DNA of 64,000 nucleotides from Rutidosis leptorrhynchoides (taxonomy: Eukaryota > Streptophyta > Magnoliopsida > Asterales > Asteraceae), in the NCBI RefSeq assembly GCF_046630445.1, contig NC_092335.1:6739501-6803500 (forward strand). The letters are read 5' to 3'. This document shows positions 1 through 9,534 of this stretch, piece by piece; position 1 is the stretch's first letter; each line of letters begins with the position of its first letter. A program made the translations under genes and the position numbers. The notes beneath the pieces are model-generated. The model was not told the origin of the DNA, did no database searches, and saw nothing but the letters and a program-made list of their open reading frames with translations.

Positions 1-777
1 TACAGTTTAAGTCCCCAATTAGTTGGAATATTTAACTTCGGGTATAAGAATAATTTGACGAGGACACTCGCACTTTATATTTATGACTGATGGACTGTTA
101 TGGACAAAAACCAGACGGACATATTAAATAATCCAGGACAAAGGACAATTAACCCATGGGTATAAAACTAAAATCAACACGTCAAACATCATGATTACGG
201 AAGTTTAAATAAGCATAATTCTTTTATTTCATATTTAATTTTCTTTATTTTATATTTAATTGCACTTCTAATTATCACATTTTTATTATTATTGTAGTTA
301 ATTGCACTTTTAATTATCGTACTTTTTAATTATCGCAAGTTTATTTTATCGCATTTTTATTATTTGCAATTTCATTATCGTTATTTACTTTACGCTTTAA
401 TTTAAATCTTGTATTTATTTTTAATATTTTACATTTGGTTTTAACTGCGACTAAAGTTTTAAAATCGACAAACCGGTCATTAAACGGTAAAAACCCCCCT
501 TTATAATAATAATATTACTTATATATATATTTATATTTTTATAAAAGTAAACTAATATAGCGTTAAGCTTTGTTTAAAAAGATTCCCTGTGGAACGAACC
601 GGACTTACTAAAAACTACACTACTGTACGATTAGGTACACTGCCTATAAGTGTTGTAGCAAGGTTTAAGTATATCCGTTCTCTAAATAAATAAATATCTT
701 GTGTAAAATTGTATCGTATTTAATAGTATTTCCTGTAAAAATATAAGCTATTTTATATACACCTCGCGAAACATCAA
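1..777 (+). other. AT-rich segment of unclassified repeat, left of the G-family LTR match
   Basis: No coding potential is visible. The segment carries loose arrays of the words aattatcg and tttatcgcaattt (about 240-400), short A/T runs and a few GC islands such as ggaacgaaccgg near 592. From about 778 rightward the window matches the solo G LTR at 59173-62684 (reverse complement); left of that the two copies part company. It is therefore either a different LTR subfamily, an insertion within this LTR, or a chimera. The aattatcg arrays recur inside element E3 at 49880-49980, so this is mobile DNA and not host sequence. Confidence 0.5.
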
Positions 778-1050
778 AACCTATACTTTTTCTGTTTAGA
801 TTCATAAAATAGAGTTCAATATGAAACCATATCAATTTGATTCACTCAAAACGGATTTAAAACGAAGAAGTTATGGGTAAAACAAGATTGGATAATTTTT
901 CTTGTTGTAGCTACGTGAAAATTGGTAACAAATCTATATTAATCATATCCAAGCTAACTTATATTGTATTATACATGTATTCTAATATATTATGTAATCT
1001 TGGGATACCATAGACACGTATGCAAATGTTTTGACATATCATATCGACCC

Positions 1051-1150
<100 letters not shown>

Positions 1151-1510
1151 TGGAACAACCATAGACACTCTATATGCAGTAATGTTGGAGTTAGCTATAC
1201 AGGGTTGAGGTTGATTCCAAAAATATATATACTTTGAGTTGTGATCTAGCCTGAGACGTGTATACACTAGGTCGTGGATTGATTCAAGATAATATATATC
1301 AATTTTTTTTCTGTACATCTAACTTTGGACAACTAGTTGTAGGTTACTAACGAAGACAGCTGACTTAATAAACTTAAAACATCAAAATGTATTAAAAGTG
1401 TTGTAAATATATTTTGAACATACTTTGATATATATGTACATATTTGTTATAGGTTCGTGAATCGACCAGTGGCCAAGTCTTACTTCCCGACGAAGTAAAA
1501 ATCTGTGAAA

Positions 1511-1995
1511 GTGAGTTATAGTCCCACTTTTAAAATCTAATATTTTGGTATGAGAATACATGCAGTTTTATAAATGTTTTATGAAATAGACACAAGTAAT
1601 TGAAACTACATTATATGGGTGAATGATCGAAGCCGAATATGCCCCTTTTGCTTGGTAGCCTAAGAATTAGTAAACCGATCTACTAATTGATGCGAATCCT
1701 AAAGATAGATCTATTGGGCCTAACGAACCCCATCCAAAGTACCGGATGCTTTAGTACTTCGAATTCGTATTTATCATGTCCGAAGGATTTCCCGGAATGA
1801 TAGGGGATATTCTTATATGCATCTTGTTAATGTCGGTTACCAGGTGTTCACCATATGAATGAATTTTATCTCTATGTATGGGATGTATATTGAAATATGA
1901 AATCTTGTGGTCTATTATTATGATTTGATAATATATAGGTTAAACCTATAACTCACCAACATTTTTGTTGATGTTTTAAGCATGTTTATTCTCAG
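1511..1995 (+). other. Putative LTR leader intron, G (left copy)
   Basis: A GTGAGT donor (1511-1516) is followed 485 bp later by the acceptor string catgtttattctcag ending at 1995. The same pair, in the same order and spacing, occurs in the G copy at 59516-59989 and in the LTRs of E1, E2, E3 and M. Splicing itself is inferred from the motif pair. Confidence 0.45.
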
Positions 1996-2270
1996 GTGAT
2001 TATTAAGAGCTTCCGCTATTGCATACTAAAATAAGGACAAGATTTGGAGTCCATGCTTGTATGATATTATGTAAAAACTGCATTCAAGAAACTTATTTTT
2101 GATGTAATATATTCTTATTGTAAACCATTATGTAATGGTCGTGTGTAAACGGTATATTTTAGATTATTATTATTTGATAATCTACGTAATGCTTTTTAAA
2201 CCTTTATCGATAAAATAAAGGTTATGGTTGTTTTAAAAATGAATGCAGTCTTTGAAAAATGTCTCATATA

Positions 2271-2284
2271 GAGGTCAAAACCTC
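2271..2284 (+). promoter_or_regulatory. Conserved LTR-end hairpin
   Basis: Inverted repeat GAGGT-caaa-ACCTC about 55 bp before the LTR end. The same stem with different loops lies at the same place in every related LTR of the window. Confidence 0.5.
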
Positions 2285-2339
2285 GTAACGAAATCAATTA
2301 ATATAGAACGTTTATAATCAATATGAACGGGACATTTCA

Positions 2340-2750
2340 TCGGGTATGTCCGATTTGTTGGCATTTCTGATATCGATTCCTTCGCGAGAGATTTAAACAA
2401 CATTCAAGTCAACTGGAGGTGGATTTGTGCCTACAAGGCAATCGAGAGAGATATATCCAGACAGAATAAAGGCAGTGCTTCAAACCCGATTTTCGAAGGT
2501 TTTAGTCGTACTCCTTTTCCTAATCCAAACGTCGATGACTATAAAGAATTTCCACATGCCCCTTGGAGTCGTGTTTCAGCTAATACATCAATACCATTCA
2601 GTTGGGAAGGTAAATCCTTCGCTGACTCTCTTGTTGGGGGTAATAAATCAAATCGTATCAAGATAAAAGTCGGTGGTAAATGGATTGATTTTGATCTTCC
2701 AGAATCGGTGAGCAACCATAACCTTGTTTTTAGTTTTAACAAGGACCGGA
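2340..2750 (+). pseudogene. RRM-type reading frame, segment 1 (LINE ORF1-like)
   Basis: An open frame runs from 2342 to E1 without a stop. It opens with GYVRFVGISD, which looks like the RNP1 strand of an RNA-recognition motif, followed by a helix-like stretch and NIQVNWRWICAY. Further on is SWEGKSFADSLVGG, resembling the R/KSFADxLxGG motif that follows the RRM in plant LINE ORF1-type proteins (family memory). The N-terminus is lost beyond the G LTR. After removing E1 and one TSD copy, the frame continues as DRISWALV in segment 2. Assignment to a LINE rather than a host RRM gene rests on this motif order and on the poly(A) tail after segment 3. Confidence 0.65.
2746..2750. repeat. Target-site duplication of E1, left (CCGGA)
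   Basis: ccgga directly precedes the TGTGACGACC start of E1 and is repeated at 11487-11491 directly after the ...TTTCA end. Confidence 0.95.
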
Positions 2751-2906
2751 TGTGACGACCCGGAAATTTCTGACCAAATTTAAACTTTAATCTTTATATT
2801 ATTCCGACACGATAAGCAAAGTTTTTTAAGTTAAATCTCAAGAATTTTAAACTGTGTTCATACATTCATTATAACCTCGACCAAATTCCGACGATTCATG
2901 AACCGT

Positions 2907-2907
<1 letters not shown>

Positions 2908-2962
<55 letters not shown>
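2908..2962. repeat. (AT)n microsatellite, E1 5' LTR
   Basis: Interrupted AT run just after the shared LTR block ending gattcatgaaccgtt. Confidence 0.9.
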
Positions 2963-2966
<4 letters not shown>

Positions 2967-3040
2967 CTTGAGAATATTAATAAAGTATTAAACGTATAAT
3001 ACTTTACACGAACGTATTTGTTTCAATATGATTTTTGACG

Positions 3041-3152
<112 letters not shown>

Positions 3153-3615
3153 TGATTGAATTATCGGAAACATTGAATTATGATTACAAGTCTCTGTTGA
3201 GAGGTCCACTATGATTTGAGAAAATATATTCCTCTTAACGATATTCAGAATAATTTGTAAAGCTATTTATAAATAAAAACAAAAAGTGTCATTTACGAAA
3301 GTTAGACAAAAGTTAGTGGAGAATTGGTTTCCATAATATTCTATTAATCTATCTTCAAACGTACAAAGACGTTTTCAGTTTAAAAAGAACTTTATTATTA
3401 AAACGTATATAACTTTTATAAATATCTAGAATCACTTTTGACAACTCATTATTTAACCAGTATAATAAATATAACAATATTTATATTTTATTTCATTAAA
3501 TATATATAACGATTTAAATTAATATTATATATATTTATACGCGTATTATACATACATAGTTTTTATACTTTTACTATACTTTAACTTTACCTTTACTTTA
3601 CTTTTACTTTACTTT

Positions 3616-3796
3616 AACTTTAATAATTCACTTTAATAATTCATACTTTAATAATTCACTTTAATAATTCATACTTTAATAATTCACTTTAATAATTCAT
3701 ACTTTAATAATTCACTTTAATAATTCATACTTTAATAATTCATACTTTAATAATTCACTTTAATAATTCATACTTTAATAATTCACTTTAATAAAT
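3616..3796. repeat. Minisatellite upstream of the E1 promoter
   Basis: Tandem copies of tttaataattcac / tttaataattcatac (about 14-15 bp, often as a two-unit higher repeat) end just before the TATA box at 3808. The 3' LTR has the same array at about 10105-10298 with a slightly different unit order. Confidence 0.9.
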
Positions 3797-3807
3797 CAAA
3801 AATCTAT

Positions 3808-3815
3808 TATAAATA
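3808..3815 (+). promoter_or_regulatory. TATA box, E1 5' LTR
   Basis: TATAAATA within ctattataaatagaattc. It is the best core-promoter match in the LTR, just after the minisatellite. The same site is at 10308-10315 in the 3' LTR. Confidence 0.6.
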
Positions 3816-3880
3816 GAATTCAATAGGTTTCATTATTTCAGAGAAACTTGAAAATATATTTCTCTAAACACTCTTAATCG

Positions 3881-3985
<105 letters not shown>

Positions 3986-4291
3986 CTCTGTATTATTTCA
4001 AAATATTATTAGTATACATAAAATATTACGACGGAGTGCTGTCCGAGTGATTTCAAAATAGTTTTTTTTTTTGAATGAGTCGAAGCTAAGGAAATTATGG
4101 GTTATAGCTATGGAGGTGATGGGTATGGTTCATGGGTATGCTCGTGGGTCAATCTAGTGTTTATCATCTCTGTTGCGTCTACGTACTTTCCTGCAATATT
4201 GAATCTCAATATTGATACGTTCGTGAATCCAAGGCCAACCTTGCACTTATTAAATGACGTTATATGTATTTTTACTACGAAATACAGTATT

Positions 4292-4762
4292 GTGAGTTTC
4301 ATTACTCCCTTTTTATATATATTTTTGGGCTGAGAATACATGCGCTGTTTTATAAATGTTTTACGAAATAGGTACAAGTACTAAAACTAATTCTATGTGG
4401 GTTTAAACCAGAAATATACCCTTAGCTTGGTAATATTAAACTACTTGTTTATGTACGATAGGCGCGAATCCTAAAGATAGATCTATTGGGCCTGACAAAC
4501 CCCATCCTGACTATGGGATGCTTTAGTACTTCGAGGTTATTTTAAACACACCTGATCTGGTGTACTTCAGAGGGTAAAACATGAACGTTAAGGCTTGTTA
4601 CCGGGTGCCTACAACTTATAGAATACTTTTATACACTTGCGAGTGTACATATATTTATAAACGGAAATCTTGTGGTCTATTAATATATTGAAATGATTGT
4701 TATGATAAACCTATGAACTCACCAACCTTTTGGTTGACACTTTAAAGCATGTTTATTCTCAG
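4292..4762 (+). other. Putative LTR leader intron, E1 5' LTR
   Basis: GTGAGT donor at 4292 and gcatgtttattctcag acceptor ending at 4762 give 471 bp. The 3' LTR copy (10716-11186) has the same length. A block shared with G and E3 (aaagatagatctattgggcc) lies inside. This is a motif-based inference. Confidence 0.45.
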
Positions 4763-4992
4763 GTATTAAAGAAATCTTCCGCTGTGCATTAGCTCATTTT
4801 AAGGTTATTACTTGGAGTCATTCATGGCATATTTTGAAAGACGTTGCATTCGAGTCATTGAGTTCATCAAGATTATTATTAAGCCAATTATAGTTGGATG
4901 TATTATGAAATGGTGTGCATGCCGTCAACTTTCGTTGTAAATAAAGTTTGTCTTTTAAAAAAGAATGCAATGTTTGTAAAATGTATCATATA

Positions 4993-5007
4993 GAGGTCAA
5001 ATACCTC
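4993..5007 (+). promoter_or_regulatory. Conserved LTR-end hairpin, E1
   Basis: GAGGT-caaat-ACCTC, about 55 bp before the LTR end and 58 bp before the primer site. The second copy is at 11417-11431. Confidence 0.5.
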
Positions 5008-5064
5008 GCGATGTAATCAACTATTGTGAATCGTTTATAATGTATATGAACGGGTCCTTTCAGT

Positions 5065-5076
5065 TGGTATCAGAGC
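5065..5076 (+). promoter_or_regulatory. E1 primer-binding site (tRNA-iMet type)
   Basis: tggtatcagagc, two bases after the end of the 5' LTR. It matches the usual complement of the 3' end of plant initiator tRNA-Met. Confidence 0.93.
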
Positions 5077-5450
5077 GGTGGTCTTAGCGAACCAGGTCTG
5101 CATTAGTGTGTCTAACTGATAGTCGTTAGGATACATTAGTGAGTCTGGACTTCGACCGTGTCTGCATGTCAAAAGTTTTGCTCATCATTTTTGTCGGAAA
5201 TTACCTGCTTATCATTCTTAGTCTAGACACATCTTATTGCATTGATTGCATGAATAGTGTATAGACAAAATTCATATCTTAGCGTATCTGCTAATTCATA
5301 TCTTAGCGTATCTGTTACTGTAAACTTTGCCTGACATATTCCGTAAATTCCTCCGTAATCTACGAAACCTTTTGCTCTATATAATTAGAATTCCACCCGA
5401 TAGCCGGAAAATCATTTCATATCGAAAAATTCTTTATTCAATCGTACGAT

Positions 5451-5884
5451 ATGGAATTCGTCATTAGTTCAAGTCCCTCGGATTCCGAAATGGAATCCCA
5501 CTCAAGTTCTGAAAGCAATGTGACCGGAATGGATCAATCAATTAGTCATCATCTATTCTGGATGAATTGGGGATGGGTTCGTAGCCTCCTTAATCATTGG
5601 AGACAAGAAGAAGGTGATCCCTTCCATCCACCACATTGCCCTCTTGGCGAAGAACCTGAAGCATTACCGGCGAACCTATCCGAAACACCATTTTCTCTCT
5701 TATTTCTAGAGTATCTCGTCACGATTACATACTACACCAAATTCTAGATTTTATTTATCCGCTCGTCCGAACCAACAATCACCCCAGTGTAATAGAAGAA
5801 GTCAACGAGCTTCGCGCTCGGGTAGTGGCTTTGGAGAATATGGTGCAAAGGTTACAAACACCAGCAGCAGCACCAGCAGCATAA
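5451..5884 (+). pseudogene. Gag-like leader ORF of E1, frameshifted
   Basis: Opens with ATG at 5451 and a Ser/Glu-rich head. A conserved core follows (LNHWRQEEGDPFHPPH...PLGEEPEA), then a one-base deletion near 5658-5667 moves the frame. The downstream frame reads TGEPIRNTIFSLISRVSRHDYIL, then a leucine-heptad stretch (EEVNELRARVVALENMVQRL) predicted as a coiled coil, and stops at 5882. E2 and E3 carry the same protein without this frameshift. No CCHC knuckle is seen. It is called gag-like because it is the first ORF after the primer site and has a coiled coil; the function is not proven. Confidence 0.6.
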
Positions 5885-7688
5885 ACAGTACCACCATCAG
5901 CAACACCAATAGTACCATCACCACCACCAACAACAACATCCACATCCCACACCGCAACATCACAATCTGTATCTCAAACATCAACGTCATACGCCCTGTA
6001 AATATCCAGGAATATCAACAACAACAAACGAAGAAGTATTAATTCATAAACTTCATTGAAGAGATATCTCTGCGGCAGTTATGTAATCTCCAAAATCTTA
6101 GAGATTATTTAATTCTGACCGTAAATCGGATGAGTGAACGGAGATGGTAGAGTAGAAACTTTGATCGAAAATGGTGTACGATTTACAAGCTAGAATTGTT
6201 TTACCAACAGCATCAACAGGACCGTAGCATCATCAACACAGTCAGTGCCGTCAGTATCGTCAGAATCAACAGCACCTGTAACATCACAAACTCTGTCAGT
6301 TCAAGAATCATTGTGGACATCATTACGAATCAACAACAAATATATTATATCAACGAGTTATGAAGTATTAACTCATTTCCAATCGAAAGATTTATATGTA
6401 TAAATTTTTAAACCATAATAAATCTTCCCGTACTAAGCTATTATGTGTGAATCTTAACTACTCAGTTAATTCATATTACAAATATGCAATGATGTACGTC
6501 CTTCGTCCGCAACTTAACCATCGTTAATTACAATCTCTGTCTCAATTCAATAAAAAAATCCAATTCATAATAAATCAAGTGTATTATTCGAATATATGTT
6601 TGATTTTACATTTTCATCATCGATGTACTCGAAACTTTTCAAATAACATCATTCGTACCTTGCGAAGTTCACAAGAATTTCACGAAAACCAACAAATAAC
6701 AAAGTAATGATTTATAATTTCAATATTATTGAAGAAATACTTATGCAATTTATAAAGTTTTAGGGATTACTCAATTCTAGTTCTAACCATAAAACAAATG
6801 AGTTTAATTTAATATTAACTCATTAAATTTATATTACATCTAAAGAAAATATACACATATATTTTCATAAAGACTGTAATAAACTTCTTTTGTACAAAAT
6901 ATTAATTGTGAAATTTTTTTAACGGGTAGGTAATACCCGAGAGATATATAAATTCACAATTAATATATTACATTTTTCGAAACTGATTCAGCAATCATCA
7001 ACTATACTCCCTACTTTCACAACAATATCTATTCTTTCATATAAATCAAAACAATCATACTCATTCAAGTTCAATTACATATTCTGATTTTGAAATCGCA
7101 TAATTCAATTCGAAATATAACCAGTATCATCACTCTTAGATTCCTATATCTTTCAAAGCTATACTTTGACTTCAAAACTGTGTTAGAACATCATATGTAT
7201 TAACGATTACAATATGTGCTCAAACCCTTCGAAATTCCTGAAGACACTTCAACTAAGGAACAATCGAGATGATGATCCAACCACATGCTACCCACAGTTA
7301 TACACCTGAAAAACTCTCAAAACCCAAATCATAGTTCTACACGTATCCGTGTTAGACCCTTTGGCATTTACTAGCTAAAATAACTTTTCAATTCCGTTTC
7401 AAAATAGACAGTTTTGTCACAGCTCCAACAAGTCAACTTCGACTTCTTAATCAAAACAGTCTTATTATAACCTCGATAGATACGTTGCCCTTTCGCCAAC
7501 GTTACCGGAGAATCGTTTATATTCACCACATTAGCAATAAACTTACCAACAACTTCACTGATCTTGGACTTTCAAAAAAAAATCATTATAATTATCGAAA
7601 CCCTATCATATACTCATTCGTACCTTATAACAAGAATTGCCATACCAATTATTGAGAATCAGCAATCAGTATTTTGAAACCTCGCAGC
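5885..7688 (+). other. E1 internal non-coding region
   Basis: AT-rich leader between the two sense ORFs. It holds a second Pro/Ala/Ser/Thr-type tail (about 6190-6310) like the one after the gag-like ORF, and diverged repeats of a block ending with agagattattta / agggattactcaa. This suggests internal tandem duplication of the gag-like 3' end. No protein domain is visible. Confidence 0.6.
6921..6940 (+). promoter_or_regulatory. Central copy of the 3'-LTR-proximal motif, E1
   Basis: aacgggtaggtaatacccga sits in mid-element. It repeats ttaacgggtaggtac, which directly abuts the 3' LTR at 9328, and it forms a small GGGTA/TACCC stem. E2 and E3 have it at the matching place. Confidence 0.45.
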
Positions 7689-8078
7689 ATGTCTACATCA
7701 ACAATTACATATACACACAACGTCTACCCCCAAGACTTTCATTCTTTGAATGAGAAATTTCTGAAAAACACCCTAAACTGCGAACCAGTTCTCGAAATTT
7801 TGAAAAATGCTGATGAAGCAGCAAAAACTGTAAACGACCTTAACAGTAAAAAGTTGGATGATAAAGGAAAGTATATTGGCAAAGCTCAGAAAAAGAGAAG
7901 CTTTAGAACTGAAAAACGGATTAAGCAAAGTATGATGGAGGCTGTGGACAAATCACAAAGGCTGAACATGCCTTCAAAGAATCCAAATGATTCAGTACTT
8001 GCTGAAGTCATTAACGAATACCTTGCTCCTGACTCTAAACCCCTGCGGACAATATCCTTCATCATCCTCTGCTATTAG
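7689..8078 (+). CDS. E1 internal ORF 2, unknown function
   Basis: 130 codons from ATG 7689; an in-frame upstream TTG is not needed. The product is basic and charged. Its conserved middle is KSQRLNMPSKNPND followed by EVINEYLAPDSKPL. The same segment occurs, decayed, in E2 (27282-27521 minus) and twice in E3 (51050-51190 and about 51360-51500), so it belongs to the family and is not a chance frame. No nuclease, polymerase or zinc-finger motif is seen. The run of Lys/Glu residues suggests a soluble helical protein. I do not recognise the family. Confidence 0.5.
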   Translation: MSTSTITYTHNVYPQDFHSLNEKFLKNTLNCEPVLEILKNADEAAKTVNDLNSKKLDDKGKYIGKAQKKRSFRTEKRIKQSMMEAVDKSQRLNMPSKNPNDSVLAEVINEYLAPDSKPLRTISFIILCY

Positions 8079-8749
8079 ACATTCTAAGATATCATCGTAT
8101 CTTTCATTATAAATATCATCCATACTTCTGAAGATATTTTTATAATTATTCTTATCTGAAATCCTTTACCTCTTCGCGCTATCTGTATTATATCATAAAA
8201 GAAACTATTTTAGTTTCTAAATTCTGAAACATTCGAGTTTAAAATAGGAATATTCTTGAAGAAGTGTTGGGAGCTGAAGCATGAGTTAGTATAATATAAT
8301 GACACTTGATCAACGTGATTATATTACAGTAATTCATGCTGAGTTTCTAAATGAAAAATGATGATTCACAGATCATAACGTCATCATGTACTATGTTACA
8401 CGACTCTTGTATTCTCTTTGATCTCTAAATATCAAGAAAATATTTCTTGATGATTCGGCCTTTTCCGAGGTATTCTGGTAATTTGACAAGTCAAGATCGT
8501 GTAATTACAATTTCCTTCCTAGAACATTAACAATGTTCATTCCGAAATTTATATCTGCGAATTCTGGACCATTACAAGCGGTGCTTAATCGCAAGAAGAA
8601 GAAACGAAAGGACAAAGCTCCGAACTAGAAATGGGAGTATAAATCATAGCAAATAGAAGAGAGCATTAACTGTGGATGACAATGATTATAGAAGAAGCAA
8701 GGACTTTGAAATATAAGGGAAGATATAAAACCCAACAACAACCCAGAAA

Positions 8750-8923
8750 TCACAAACCGTATATATCAATGCATATAGCAATATAAAGACACGGGAGAAC
8801 TAAAAACACTATAAAACCAAGAGTATAGTAGAAGTAAATAGATTCTTCCGGAGGCAGATGAAAAAGAAGAGCGACAGATATGAAAGTGAGGAGTATATCA
8901 AGAATCAGCACTGGATGAAGCAT
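8750..8923 (-). CDS. Antisense 57-aa membrane miniprotein, E1
   Basis: Antisense to the retrotransposon, 405 bp before the 3' LTR. The frame is open further upstream, but homologous copies in E2 and E3 agree from the ATG at 8923, giving exactly 57 codons in all three. The product starts MLHPVLIL. It has one hydrophobic helix (about residues 4-23), a short acidic turn LPPEES, a second hydrophobic helix (about 30-51) and the tail CIDIYGL. It is predicted to be a two-pass membrane hairpin with no signal cleavage. Tat-lineage Ty3/Gypsy elements are known to carry antisense ORFs near the 3' LTR; this one is far smaller, and homology to them is untested. Confidence 0.7.
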   Translation of the reverse strand: MLHPVLILDILLTFISVALLFHLPPEESIYFYYTLGFIVFLVLPCLYIAICIDIYGL

Positions 8924-8986
8924 ATTGACAAATACTTTAAAATATGAGTTGAGAAGGTGTGAGTTGTAAGAAAACAAATGAGGTGG

Positions 8987-8993
8987 ATTTATA
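8987..8993 (-). promoter_or_regulatory. TATA box for the antisense ORF, E1
   Basis: TATAAAT on the minus strand, within gatatttcactataaatcc, 63 bp upstream of the antisense ATG. The same string precedes the antisense ORF in E2, and a close variant does in E3. Confidence 0.6.
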
Positions 8994-9300
8994 GTGAAAT
9001 ATCCGACAGAGAAATCAAAATGGATTATCGCATTAATTCGAAGAGGATCATAATTTCCTTAATCGCCGAATAATCAAATCCAATATAGATTACAAAGATT
9101 TTCTTTTCGGAGATCAATCGTGATGACGTCAAAAGATACGACGAATCACTATTATCTTATTTCATTCATTTACGATAACTTCACTCACACGCTTCGAGTA
9201 ATCGAATTATTTTATCCATTCTTTTTGAACATGATAAAACTCTATAATCGTTATAATAGCATTCTCATTTTTAGTCATGACGACCTCTATCAAATTTCGG

Positions 9301-9328
9301 GGACGAAATTTCTTTAACGGGTAGGTAC
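9301..9328 (+). promoter_or_regulatory. E1 3'-LTR-proximal tract (weak polypurine tract)
   Basis: ggacgaaatttctttaacgg then gtaggtac lies directly before the 3' LTR. It is only partly purine and unusual for a polypurine tract, but it is conserved in E2 and E3. Confidence 0.55.
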
Positions 9329-9497
9329 TGTGACGACCCGGAAATTTCCGACCAAATTTAAACTTTAATCTTTATATTATTCCGACACGATAAGCAAAGT
9401 TTGTTAAGTTAAATCTCAAGAATTTTAAACTGTGTTCATACATTCATTATAACCTCGACCAAATTCCGACGATTCACGAACCGTTATATATAAATAG

Positions 9498-9534
<37 letters not shown>

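Noticed and set aside
2427-2742. Frames at 2427-2666 plus and 2539-2742 minus
   Set aside because: Shadows of the RRM frame that starts at 2342 in another register.
4097-4333. Plus and minus frames repeated in E1 LTRs (4097-4377, 10494-10801) and E3 (47380, 55908)
   Set aside because: They recur only because the LTR recurs. They span the putative splice site, and the frames change between families.
5802-5990. Leu/Val-rich minus-strand frame, candidate membrane protein
   Set aside because: It is the shadow of the CAG/CCA-rich gag-like tail. Similar shadows at 28616-29177 and 49197-49451 do not share a conserved length or residue pattern, unlike the antisense 57-codon ORF.
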